Below are positions 40,447 through 48,529 of a DNA stretch of 64,000 nt, piece by piece. Below the pieces are notes generated by a model. It ran no database searches. It saw only the letters and a program-made list of their open reading frames with translations, and was not told the DNA's origin. A program made the position numbers and the translations under genes. This stretch comes from Pseudomonas sp. Its GTDB lineage: Bacteria; Pseudomonadota; Gammaproteobacteria; Pseudomonadales; Pseudomonadaceae. The stretch's first letter is position 1. The number at the start of each line of letters is the position of its first letter. The stretch covers positions 184,393-248,392 of the forward strand of contig NZ_JAUXXP010000090.1 in NCBI RefSeq assembly GCF_030684895.1, given 5' to 3'.

Positions 40447-41058
40447 ATGTGGCAGAGCTATAGCAATGGATTACTGATCGCCGCCGGGCTGATCATCGCC
40501 CTCGGCGCACAGAACGCTTTCGTCCTGGCGCAAAGCCTGCGCCGCGAGCATCACCTGCCGGTGGCGCTGCTCTGTGTGGTCTGCGATGCCCTGCTGGTCA
40601 CCGCAGGGGTATTCGGTTTAGCCGCCGTACTGGCGCAAAACCCGATTCTGTTGGGTGTAGCGCGCTGGGGTGGCGCAGCCTTTCTGCTCTGGTATGGCGC
40701 CCAGGCGCTGCTGCGCGCCAGCCGTCCGCAGGCCATGGGGCACAGTGCCGATAGCGGCCCGCGCTCACGCAAGGCGGTACTGCTGGCGGCACTGGCGGTG
40801 ACCCTGCTCAACCCGCACGTATACCTCGACACCGTGTTACTGATCGGCTCACTCGGCGCCCAGCAGCCGGTGCCCGGCGCCTATGCCCTAGGCGCGGCCA
40901 GCGCTTCATTGATGTGGTTCTTCTGTCTGGCTCTTGGTGCGGCCTGGCTCGCGCCCTGGTTGGCGCGGCCAAGCACCTGGCGCTTTATCGACCTGGGTGT
41001 GGCCTTGATGATGTTCAGCATTGCCTGGCAGCTGCTGAGCAACCCCGGCATGCTCTAA
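40447..41058 (+). CDS. argO: LysE/ArgO-family amino-acid exporter
   Basis: A 203-residue membrane protein with six hydrophobic segments (LLIAAGLIIALGAQNAFVLAQSL; LCVVCDALLVTAGVFGLAAV; AAFLLWYGAQALL; VLLAALAVTLLNPHVYLDTVLLIGSL; ASLMWFFCLALGAAWLAPWL; RFIDLGVALMMFSIAWQLL). The motif GAQNAFVLAQ and LNPHVYLDT are hallmarks of the LysE family. The product exports arginine or lysine and is presumably activated by the adjacent ArgP. Confidence 0.88.
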   Translation: MWQSYSNGLLIAAGLIIALGAQNAFVLAQSLRREHHLPVALLCVVCDALLVTAGVFGLAAVLAQNPILLGVARWGGAAFLLWYGAQALLRASRPQAMGHSADSGPRSRKAVLLAALAVTLLNPHVYLDTVLLIGSLGAQQPVPGAYALGAASASLMWFFCLALGAAWLAPWLARPSTWRFIDLGVALMMFSIAWQLLSNPGML

Positions 41059-41245
41059 AACCGCCAGGTAGCGCGGCCGCCGCAGCGCCGCCAGGTGGTT
41101 TTCCACACAGTTGCCGCGTGTTTAAGGCGCGGGGCCAGTGCTATGATTCAGGGCTTGCGGCGCAAAGAGATAACTCACGCCGCTGAGATGGCCGCCCGTG
41201 ATCGGCCTCGCGCACACCGCACCTGACCTGATTAGGAGATAGACA

Positions 41246-41827
41246 ATGGCTTTCGAATTGCCGCCGCTGCCCTACGCACATGACGCCCTGCAGCCGCACA
41301 TTTCCAAGGAAACCTTGGAATTCCACCACGACAAGCACCACAACACCTACGTCGTGAACCTGAACAACCTGGTCCCAGGCACCGAGTTTGAAGGCAAAAC
41401 CCTGGAAGAGATCGTCAAGACCTCTTCGGGCGGCATCTTCAACAACGCCGCTCAAGTCTGGAACCACACCTTCTACTGGAATTGCCTGGCGCCTAACGCC
41501 GGTGGCCAGCCGACGGGCGCCCTGGCTGACGCGATCAACGCGGCCTTCGGTTCCTTCGACAAGTTCAAGGAAGAGTTCAGCAAAGTCTCCATCGGCACCT
41601 TCGGTTCCGGCTGGGGCTGGCTGGTGAAGAAAGCTGACGGTTCCCTGGCTCTGGCCAGCACCATCGGTGCCGGCTGCCCGCTGACCAGCGGCGACACCCC
41701 GCTGCTGACCTGCGACGTCTGGGAACACGCTTACTACATCGACTACCGCAACGTACGTCCGAAGTATGTTGAGGCGTTCTGGAACCTGGTTAACTGGGAC
41801 TTCGTAGCGAAAAACTTCGCCGCCTAA
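41246..41827 (+). CDS. sodB: Iron superoxide dismutase SodB
   Basis: A 193-residue Fe-dependent superoxide dismutase. Metal ligands are the His in EFHHDKHHNTYV (H27), His in NNAAQVWNHTFYWN (H74), and Asp and His in LLTCDVWEHAYYIDYRN. The Gln in AAQVWNH is typical of the iron enzyme. TTAGGAGATAGACA lies before the ATG. A strong terminator follows. The order argP-ACT-argO-sodB-bifA is the Pseudomonas core order. It protects the cytoplasm from superoxide. Confidence 0.95.
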   Translation: MAFELPPLPYAHDALQPHISKETLEFHHDKHHNTYVVNLNNLVPGTEFEGKTLEEIVKTSSGGIFNNAAQVWNHTFYWNCLAPNAGGQPTGALADAINAAFGSFDKFKEEFSKVSIGTFGSGWGWLVKKADGSLALASTIGAGCPLTSGDTPLLTCDVWEHAYYIDYRNVRPKYVEAFWNLVNWDFVAKNFAA

Positions 41828-41843
41828 GTACCCGCGCACCACA

Positions 41844-41874
41844 CAAGAAACCCGGCCCAGTGCCGGGTTTCTTG
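41844..41874 (+). terminator. Terminator after sodB
   Basis: A 13-base perfect stem (CAAGAAACCCGGC with its complement) and loop CCAGT, usable from both sides. Confidence 0.85.
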
Positions 41875-41891
41875 TTATGTGGATAAGCGCT

Positions 41892-42536
41892 TTACAGCAA
41901 TTTGCGCGGCGCAAAAGCCAGGTGCAGCGCCTCCACCTGCTGCACCGCCTGGCTCAAGCGCTGATCGGCGATAACCGGCCCCAGGTATTCGCACAGGCCG
42001 ATATACAGCAGGTTGAGCAATTGCCGTAACTGCTCAAGGCCCAAGCCAGCGGACTCCAGCGCAGCACCCTGCTCCAGCCAGGCGCGCACCAGCAGACGCT
42101 GCTCGTTAGCCACGCTCAACCCAGCAAGATTGCCCGCCGCAAAGCGCCGCAAACGCGGCACCAGCTCAGCCGCCAGCTCATTGAACAGCACCCGACTCAG
42201 CGCCTCGAAGGTATGCCGCGCTTGGCTATCTGGACCAGTGCATAGCGGAGCCGCCACGCCCACCCGCTGCCGCCAGCTGTGCAGCAGCGGCTCCGGGTCC
42301 GGCAGCAAGGCCGATAACGGCCCGGTCAGCGCGCCCACCAGTTCACGGTAGAGCTTGGCGCGCTCCAGCTTGCGTTCAGTGGTCGCGGCCACCTCGCCGA
42401 GAAACTCATTGAGGGCGAACGGCGGTTTGTCGGCATATTTGCTTTCCCATAGCGCCAGCACGGCCAACAGCTCGTCCTCGGCAAAGTGCCCGGCCAGCCC
42501 GGTGTAGATCGCCCGTCGGCGAGTTGCCAGGCTCAT
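41892..42536 (-). CDS. Conserved hypothetical protein in operon with amtB
   Basis: A 214-residue helical protein starting MSLATRRRAIYTGLAGHFAEDELLAVLALWESKYADKPPFALNEFLGEVAATTERKLERAKLYREL. Its ATG lies one base past the amtB stop, so it is translated with the ammonium transporter. No domain is recognised. The C-terminal part is leucine-rich (LGLEQLRQLLNLLYIGLCEYLGPVI). The expected operon partner glnK is not seen here, so this gene may be a local accessory for amtB. Confidence 0.65.
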   Translation of the reverse strand: MSLATRRRAIYTGLAGHFAEDELLAVLALWESKYADKPPFALNEFLGEVAATTERKLERAKLYRELVGALTGPLSALLPDPEPLLHSWRQRVGVAAPLCTGPDSQARHTFEALSRVLFNELAAELVPRLRRFAAGNLAGLSVANEQRLLVRAWLEQGAALESAGLGLEQLRQLLNLLYIGLCEYLGPVIADQRLSQAVQQVEALHLAFAPRKLL

Positions 42537-42537
42537 C

Positions 42538-43833
42538 TCACACCTTCCTCGGCAGGTCGTGGCTGTCGAAAGTCACGGCCAGGTTGAACTCGGGATAGCC
42601 CACCTCGGCGTGCTCGGCATAATCCAGACCGCGCTGCTCGTGCTGGGTGGAGGTACGCAGGCCGAGAGTTTTCGCCAGCAATAGATAGAGCATCAGCGCC
42701 AGCGGGAATGCCCAGACAAACGCCACACCGGCGCCGAGCAGCTGCACGCCAACCCGCGACCAGTTGAACAGGTCGCCACTGAAGAACAATCCAGCCGCCA
42801 CCGTGCCCCAGACGCCGGCAAAACCATGCACCGGCACGGCGCCGACCACATCATCGAGCTGCCAGCGCTCCAGCAGGCGCATGCCAAACACCACCACAAA
42901 ACCGGCCACCAGCCCGGTCAGCAGGGCAAACAACGGCGACATGGTTGCGCAGCCGGCGGTGATACCCACCAGGCCACCCAGAGAACCATTAACAGTAGTG
43001 GTTAGCAGCGCCGGGCTGGAGGTGCTGCGCTGCGCGAGAAACGCACCCAGCGCCCCGGCAGAGGCTGCCAGATGGGTATTCAGGGCAATCAGGCCGAGGC
43101 TGACATTCATCTCCAGGCTGCTGCCGGCATTGAAACCAAACCAGCCGACCCAGAGGATAAAACCACCCAGCGCGACCAGGCTGAGGTTATGCCCGGGAAT
43201 GCTGCGCGGCGTACCGTCCGCAGCAAAGCGTCCCAGACGCGGTCCTAGGACCAGAATGCCGGCTAGCGCACACCAGGCGCCGATGCTATGCACCACGGTC
43301 GAACCGGCAAAGTCGATAAACCCCAGCGCCGCCAGCCAGCCCTGGCCACCATAGATGCCGCTCCACACCCAGCTGCCGAACACCGGGTAGATAAAGCCGC
43401 TGATTACCACCGCACCAATCAGGTAGGCCGAATAACGCGTACGCTCGGCCATCGCGCCGCTGGCGATGGTTGCCGCGGTGGCCGCAAACATCATCTGAAA
43501 CAGCAGAAAGGTGAAATCCCAGGGCTCGCCCGTGTGCGGAGCAAAATGGCTCATGCCGAACCAGCCGGTGATATTGCTGCCGAACATCAGGCCGAAACCC
43601 AGCAGCCAGAAGGTGATGCCGCCGACGCAGCCGTCCATGTAATTTTTCATCATCACATTGACCGCGTTCTTCGCTCGCGACATGCCGCTTTCCAGCAAGG
43701 CAAAACCGGCCTGCATAAAGAACACCAGCACACTGGCCAACACCAGCCAGGCCGTGTTGAGTGCCTCATCGCTGGCCGCCTGAGCCAGTGGCGAAACCGC
43801 AAATGCAGCTATCCCTAACAGTCGAGTTTTCAT
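42538..43833 (-). CDS. amtB: Ammonium transporter AmtB
   Basis: A 431-residue Amt/Mep channel with a cleavable signal (MKTRLLGIAAFAVSPLAQA) and about 11 membrane helices. The pore histidine pair appears in DFAGSTVVHSIGAWCALAG and VPVHGFAGVWGTVAAG, with conserved SGMSRAKNAVNVMMKNYMD. It passes ammonia across the inner membrane. The start at 43833 has GGGGGA seven bases upstream. A sigma-54 site lies directly upstream, so expression likely depends on NtrC under nitrogen limitation. No adjacent glnK gene is visible, though GlnK partners this transporter elsewhere. Confidence 0.92.
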   Translation of the reverse strand: MKTRLLGIAAFAVSPLAQAASDEALNTAWLVLASVLVFFMQAGFALLESGMSRAKNAVNVMMKNYMDGCVGGITFWLLGFGLMFGSNITGWFGMSHFAPHTGEPWDFTFLLFQMMFAATAATIASGAMAERTRYSAYLIGAVVISGFIYPVFGSWVWSGIYGGQGWLAALGFIDFAGSTVVHSIGAWCALAGILVLGPRLGRFAADGTPRSIPGHNLSLVALGGFILWVGWFGFNAGSSLEMNVSLGLIALNTHLAASAGALGAFLAQRSTSSPALLTTTVNGSLGGLVGITAGCATMSPLFALLTGLVAGFVVVFGMRLLERWQLDDVVGAVPVHGFAGVWGTVAAGLFFSGDLFNWSRVGVQLLGAGVAFVWAFPLALMLYLLLAKTLGLRTSTQHEQRGLDYAEHAEVGYPEFNLAVTFDSHDLPRKV

Positions 43834-43871
43834 CGCAGCGTCCCCCATAACGGTGAGTACATGGGGGCTTC

Positions 43872-43886
43872 GCAACTCTCATGCCA
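43872..43886 (-). promoter_or_regulatory. Sigma-54 promoter of amtB
   Basis: On the minus strand TGGCATGAGAGTTGC matches the -24/-12 consensus TGGCAC-N5-TTGC with one substitution and correct 10-base spacing between GG and GC. It lies 39 bases upstream of the amtB start. Confidence 0.8.
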
Positions 43887-43889
43887 AAG

Positions 43890-43941
43890 AAAAAAATAGC
43901 TGGGCGCGATTATTAACCTTGCGTAGCAACGGCCCAAAGGG
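43890..43941 (+). repeat. Repeated intergenic motif, copy 2
   Basis: Second copy of the motif at 17416: a run of A, TAGC, then TTAACCTTGCGTAGCAACG, GCCC and AAAGGG. It sits immediately upstream of the amtB sigma-54 promoter. Confidence 0.6.
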
Positions 43942-44167
43942 TGGCCGCCAGAGATGGCAGACCACAAAAAACCGCCCAACGGTGCTCAAGCCGCAGCCAA
44001 CTCGCACCGACACAGTGCAAGCGGCCAACACAGCTGCCAGCGGCCGCGCCATCGCCGCGCAGATAATTTGTTCGACAAACTTTGGTAATGGCCCTTTGAC
44101 TGCAAGCGCGACTTTGCCAATACTCACTAGCGTCTGACGCCGAAGGCCTCGAACAAGGAACCGTCAT

Positions 44168-46231
44168 TTGAAGCTGGAACTCAAAAACAGCTTGTCTCTC
44201 AAGTTGCTCCGCGTGGTGCTGCTATCAGCGCTGATCGTCGGCGTGGTCTTGAGTCTTGCGCAGATTGTTTTCGACGTTTACAAAACACGTCAGGCAGTCG
44301 CCAACGACGCGCACCGAATTCTTGGCATGTTCCGCGACCCTTCCACTCAGGCGGTTTACAGCCTGGATCGGGAAATGGGCATGCAGGTGATCGAAGGCCT
44401 GTTCCAGCACGAGTCGGTGCGCATGGCCGCCATCGGCCACCCCAACGAACCGATGCTGGCGGAGAAATCCCGAGAGCAAGTCGACATCCCCACACGCTGG
44501 CTGACCGACCCAATCCTTGGCAAAGAACAGAATTTCACCACCCAGCTGGTCGGCCGCGGCCCCTACAGCGAATACTACGGCGACCTCAGCATCACCCTCG
44601 ACACGGCCCCCTATGGCGAGAGCTTTGTCACCAACTCGGTGATCATCTTTATCTCCGGTGTGCTGCGCGCCATGGCCATGGGCTTGGTGCTGTACTTGGT
44701 CTATCACTGGCTGCTGACCAAGCCACTGTCGAAGATCATCGAACACCTGACCAACATCAACCCGGACCGCCCCAGCGAACACAAGCTGCCGATGCTCAAG
44801 GGTAACGAGAAGAACGAACTGGGCCTGTGGATCAACACCGCCAACCAGCTGCTCTCCTCCATCGAACGCAACACCAACCTGCGCCGCGAAGCGGAAAACA
44901 GCCTGCTGCGTATGGCCCAGTACGACTTCCTTACCGGCTTGCCGAACCGTCAGCAACTGCAACAGCAACTCGATCAGATTCTCGAAGACGCCGGGCGCCT
45001 AAACCGGCGCGTGGCCGTCCTCTGCGTAGGCCTGGATGACTTCAAAGGGATCAACGAACAGTTCAGCTACCAGACTGGCGACCAGCTGCTACTGGCCCTG
45101 TCCGACCGTCTACGCAGCCACAGCGGTCGCCTCGGTGCGTTGGCCCGTTTGGGTGGCGATCAGTTCGCCCTGGTGCAGGCGGATATCGAGCAGCCTTACG
45201 AAGCCGCCGAACTGGCGCAGAGCGTACTCGACGACCTCGACAACCCGTTTATGCTCGACCAGCAGCAAGTGCGCCTGCGCGCCACCATCGGCATCACCCT
45301 GTTCCCGGAAGATGGCGACAGCACCGAAAAGCTGCTGCAGAAAGCCGAGCAAACCATGACTCTGGCCAAGAGCCGCTCGCGCAACCGTTACCAGTTCTAT
45401 ATCGCCAGCGTCGACAGCGAAATGCGCCGCCGCCGCGAGCTGGAAAAAGACCTGCGCGACGCCTTGTCCCTGAATCAACTGCACCTGGTCTACCAACCAC
45501 AGGTCGACTACCGCGATCACAGCGTGGTTGGCGTCGAAGCGCTGCTGCGCTGGCAGCATCCGCAACATGGTTTTGTACCGCCGGATCTGTTTATCCCGCT
45601 GGCCGAACAAAACGGCACCATCATCCCGATTGGCGAATGGATTCTCGACCAGACCTGCCGCCAGCTGCGCGAATGGCATGATCAGGGCTTCACCGAGCTG
45701 CGCATGGCGGTCAACCTCTCAACCGTGCAGCTGCACCACGCCGAGCTGCCGCGAGTGGTGAATAACCTGATGCAGGTCTACCGCCTGCCACTGCGCAGCC
45801 TGGAACTGGAAGTCACCGAAACCGGCCTGATGGAAGACATCAACACCGCCGCCCAGCACCTGCTCAGCCTGCGCCGCTCCGGTGCGCTGATCGCCATCGA
45901 TGACTTCGGTACCGGTTACTCCTCGCTGAGCTACCTCAAGAGCCTGCCGCTGGACAAGATCAAGATCGACAAGAGCTTCGTGCAGGATCTGCTGGAAGAC
46001 GAAGACGACGCAACCATCGTGCGCGCCATCATCCAATTGGGTAAGAGCCTGGGCATGCAGGTCATCGCCGAGGGCGTGGAAACCGTCGAGCAAGAGGCCT
46101 ACATCATCGCCCAGGGCTGCAACGAGGGCCAGGGCTACCTGTATAGCAAGCCACTGCCCGCCCGCGAGCTGACCGCCTACCTGAAGCAGGCCAGACGACT
46201 GAACAGCGCGGCCAACCCCGCTACGCTGTAA
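44168..46231 (+). CDS. bifA: Cyclic-di-GMP phosphodiesterase BifA (degenerate GGDEF + EAL)
   Basis: A 687-residue inner-membrane protein. Two membrane helices (about 13-33 and 160-180) flank a periplasmic domain. A HAMP-like region follows, then a GGDEF domain whose signature reads GGDQF (E to Q), so cyclase activity is unlikely, and a full EAL domain (GVEALLRWQ, DDFGTGYSSLSYLKSLP, EGVET). The length and layout match P. aeruginosa BifA, a phosphodiesterase that lowers cyclic-di-GMP to favour swarming over biofilm. The start is TTG with AAGGAA nine bases upstream. It follows sodB (as in P. aeruginosa), here with amtB in between on the other strand. Confidence 0.92.
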   Translation: MKLELKNSLSLKLLRVVLLSALIVGVVLSLAQIVFDVYKTRQAVANDAHRILGMFRDPSTQAVYSLDREMGMQVIEGLFQHESVRMAAIGHPNEPMLAEKSREQVDIPTRWLTDPILGKEQNFTTQLVGRGPYSEYYGDLSITLDTAPYGESFVTNSVIIFISGVLRAMAMGLVLYLVYHWLLTKPLSKIIEHLTNINPDRPSEHKLPMLKGNEKNELGLWINTANQLLSSIERNTNLRREAENSLLRMAQYDFLTGLPNRQQLQQQLDQILEDAGRLNRRVAVLCVGLDDFKGINEQFSYQTGDQLLLALSDRLRSHSGRLGALARLGGDQFALVQADIEQPYEAAELAQSVLDDLDNPFMLDQQQVRLRATIGITLFPEDGDSTEKLLQKAEQTMTLAKSRSRNRYQFYIASVDSEMRRRRELEKDLRDALSLNQLHLVYQPQVDYRDHSVVGVEALLRWQHPQHGFVPPDLFIPLAEQNGTIIPIGEWILDQTCRQLREWHDQGFTELRMAVNLSTVQLHHAELPRVVNNLMQVYRLPLRSLELEVTETGLMEDINTAAQHLLSLRRSGALIAIDDFGTGYSSLSYLKSLPLDKIKIDKSFVQDLLEDEDDATIVRAIIQLGKSLGMQVIAEGVETVEQEAYIIAQGCNEGQGYLYSKPLPARELTAYLKQARRLNSAANPATL

Positions 46232-46248
46232 CGCCATTCCCAGCGAAG

Positions 46249-46275
46249 AAGCCCGCCTATTGGCGGGCTTTTTGT
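46249..46275 (+). terminator. Terminator after bifA
   Basis: AAGCCCGCC / GGCGGGCTT with loop TATT, followed by TTT. Confidence 0.85.
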
Positions 46276-46311
46276 TGGCTCTGTACCAAAACTGTGTTGC
46301 AGGCTGCTTGT

Positions 46312-46385
46312 GTAGGATGGGTTAGTGGCGCTGAGACTCGTGATGGCCGGCACCGCGCAATTCGGGCGCCGCGTAACCCACCCTA
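46312..46385. repeat. Interspersed palindromic repeat, family B, copy 2
   Basis: GTAGGATGGGTTA left arm and TAACCCACCCTAC right arm around about 48 bases; one mismatch in the arms. Confidence 0.7.
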
Positions 46386-46497
46386 CGTTTTACCGCGTTT
46401 CATGCATCGTATAGTTGCTCGGGATGACTCAACAGATAACGGGTACATAGCCTTTTTGTTGGCTTTGTACCCGTTGCGTGTTGCGGGGCGATAAGTC

Positions 46498-46598
46498 GTC
46501 GGTTGGTGTTGAGCGCAGCGAAGCCCAACAGATTGCCGCATGTCTCGTTGGACTTCGTCGCGCGGCTCTTCAACGGAACGCCGCCCGACCCAACCTAC
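46498..46598. repeat. Interspersed palindromic repeat, family B, copy 3
   Basis: Left part GTCGGTTGGTGTTGAGCGCAG and right part ending CCCAACCTAC, with inner complementary segments GAAGCCCAAC and GTTGGACTTC. It is close to copy 1 in its inner sequence. Confidence 0.7.
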
Positions 46599-46746
46599 CC
46601 ATGCAACCCTGCGCTGATGCGTATGACGTGCTCTAGCCAATGCATGCCACACGGCATTGGGACATAGCCTTTTGTTTCCCCCAAACGTCCCGTCAGGCAG
46701 ACACCAGCCACAGCTTGCGGTGAAAAAGCTGCATTGACCCTTTGCG

Positions 46747-46765
46747 CAAAATGAAAATCTTTCGC
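46747..46765. promoter_or_regulatory. Candidate Fur box upstream of the imelysin gene
   Basis: CAAAATGAAAATCTTTCGC agrees with the 19-base Fur consensus at 13 positions by my count and lies 66 bases upstream of the start. Confidence 0.5.
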
Positions 46766-46830
46766 ATTATGTTTTGGTTTCTGTACCCCATCGCCGGGAT
46801 ACACCATTCTCACCAGCAAAGGATTCCGCC

Positions 46831-48156
46831 ATGCTCCGTATGCCCCTGGCCTCTGCCAGCCTGCTTGCCATCGCCATTTCACTCGCTGGTTGCGGTGAAG
46901 ACAAAGCGCCGGCCAGCCAAGCCGCCGCGCCGGCCGCCAGCACAGCGACAGCAGCTACCAGCCAGGTCGATGAAACTGCCGGCAAAGCCGTGGTCAGCCA
47001 CTACGCGGATCTGGCCCTGGCCGTATTCAGCGACGCCGCCAACACTGGCAAAAGCCTGCAAGGCGCAATCGATGCCCTGCTCGCCAACCCAAATGACGCC
47101 ACCCTGCAAGCCGCCCGCGAAGCCTGGCTGGCTGCCCGTGTGCCCTATATGCAGAGTGAAGTGTTCCGCTTCGGCAACGCCGTGGTCGACGACTGGGAAG
47201 GCCAGCTGAACGCCTGGCCGCTGGACGAAGGCCTGATCGACTACGTTGCCGCCGACTACCAGCACGCCCTGGGCAACCCTGGCGCGCAAGCCAATATCAT
47301 CGCCAATACCGAGATCCAGGTCGGCGAAGACAAGATCGACGTATCCACCATCAACGGTGAACTGCTGGCCGGCCTGAATGAACTGGGCGGTTCCGAAGCC
47401 AATGTCGCCACCGGCTACCACGCCATCGAATTCCTGCTCTGGGGCCAGGACCTCAACGGTACCAACCCAGGCGCAGGCGAGCGCCCAGCCAGCGACTACG
47501 TGGTGGGGGAAGGCGCTACCGGCGGCAACAACGAGCGCCGTCGCGCCTTCCTCAAGGCGGCCACCGACCTGCTGGTCAGCGACCTCGAAGCAATGGTCGG
47601 CGAATGGCAAGCCGGCAAAACCGACAACTACCGCGCCACGCTGGAAGCCGACACAGCTGAAAACGGCCTGCGCAAGATGCTGTTCGGCATGGGCAGCCTG
47701 TCCCTCGGCGAACTGGCCGGCGAGCGCATGAAGGTCGCACTGGAAGCCAACTCCACCGAAGACGAGCACGACTGCTTCAGCGACAACACCCACAACTCGC
47801 ACTTCTACAACGGCAAAGGTATTCGCAACGTCTACCTGGGCGAGTACAAGAAGGTCGATGGCACCACCCTGACCGGCCCAAGCCTGTCGTCGCTGCTGGC
47901 CAAGGTTGACGCCGCCGCTGACAGCACCCTGAAAGCCGACCTCGAAGCCACTGAAGGCAAGCTGCAAGCTCTGGTCGACAGCGCGAACAACGGCAAGCAC
48001 TTCGATCAGCTGATCGCCGCCGACAACGCCGAAGGCCAGCAGATCGTTCGTGATGCCATTGCTGCTCTGGTCAAGCAGACCGGCGCAATCGAACAAGCCG
48101 CCGGCAAGCTGGGTATCAGTGATCTCAACCCAGACACCGCCGACCACAGCTTCTAA
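46831..48156 (+). CDS. icmP: Imelysin-family lipoprotein (IcmP-like)
   Basis: A 441-residue imelysin/M75-like protein with lipobox SLAGC (MLRMPLASASLLAIAISLAGC). The family GxHxxE motif is visible as GYHAIEFLLWGQDL. A second conserved stretch is FSDNTHNSHFYNGKGIRNVYLG. In P. aeruginosa the homologue is described as an insulin-cleaving outer-membrane protease; related EfeO-type proteins bind iron, so an iron role is at least as likely. The ATG at 46831 follows AAAGGA. It is the first of four consecutive genes with the same layout as PA4370-PA4373, as I recall, and has a candidate Fur box upstream. Confidence 0.88.
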   Translation: MLRMPLASASLLAIAISLAGCGEDKAPASQAAAPAASTATAATSQVDETAGKAVVSHYADLALAVFSDAANTGKSLQGAIDALLANPNDATLQAAREAWLAARVPYMQSEVFRFGNAVVDDWEGQLNAWPLDEGLIDYVAADYQHALGNPGAQANIIANTEIQVGEDKIDVSTINGELLAGLNELGGSEANVATGYHAIEFLLWGQDLNGTNPGAGERPASDYVVGEGATGGNNERRRAFLKAATDLLVSDLEAMVGEWQAGKTDNYRATLEADTAENGLRKMLFGMGSLSLGELAGERMKVALEANSTEDEHDCFSDNTHNSHFYNGKGIRNVYLGEYKKVDGTTLTGPSLSSLLAKVDAAADSTLKADLEATEGKLQALVDSANNGKHFDQLIAADNAEGQQIVRDAIAALVKQTGAIEQAAGKLGISDLNPDTADHSF

Positions 48157-48204
48157 GCAATTTAGGACTTGCTGCAACCCACGAAGTCCTAGCTTGTAGT
48201 GATG

Positions 48205-48243
48205 AAAAAGCCGCGACTCCTTACCCGAGTCGCGGCTTTTTTA
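48205..48243 (+). terminator. Terminator after the first imelysin gene
   Basis: A perfect 15-base stem (AAAAAGCCGCGACTC with its complement) and TTTTTT tail. A weaker AGGACTT/AAGTCCT stem precedes it near 48165-48191. Confidence 0.9.
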
Positions 48244-48271
48244 CGCCAGCCATTTTTATGGCGAGACGGAT

Positions 48272-48332
48272 GTGGGAGGGGCTTCAGCCGCGACAACCAC
48301 CGCCGAAAGCTCGCCGCTGAAGCGCCTCCCAC
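48272..48332. repeat. Interspersed palindromic repeat, family C, copy 2
   Basis: GTGGGAGGGGCTTCAGCCGC left and CTGAAGCGCCTCCCAC right, matching the unit at 35132. Confidence 0.8.
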
Positions 48333-48449
48333 AGTGGATCGTTGGCTGGCCCCGATCACGGCCAAGCACGCCCCTACAGGGCCGAAATCGCCGACAACAG
48401 TCGGCTCGGATATAGCCTTTTTGGCACCCTGCGACCTTTGACCACCAGC

Positions 48450-48468
48450 GATAATGCAAATCCGTCTT
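48450..48468. promoter_or_regulatory. Candidate Fur box upstream of the di-haem gene
   Basis: GATAATGCAAATCCGTCTT agrees with the Fur consensus at 13 of 19 positions, including the GATAATG half, and lies 62 bases before the start. Confidence 0.5.
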
Positions 48469-48529
48469 ATTTAAAACTGATCAGACTGTTAAGATCGGCC
48501 GCCTGTTTTTCTGTTGCGGATGCCCTTTC

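Larger units (their letters stand above)
46276..46746. other. Repeat-rich gap before the imelysin cluster
   Basis: About 470 bases without a gene. Two similar units, starting near 46266 and 46450, share GCTTTTTGTTGGCTYTGTACC and GTGTTGC and each leads into a family B repeat. A hairpin at 46438-46475 pairs AACGGGTAC with GTACCCGTT. A candidate Fur box follows at the end. Confidence 0.5.
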
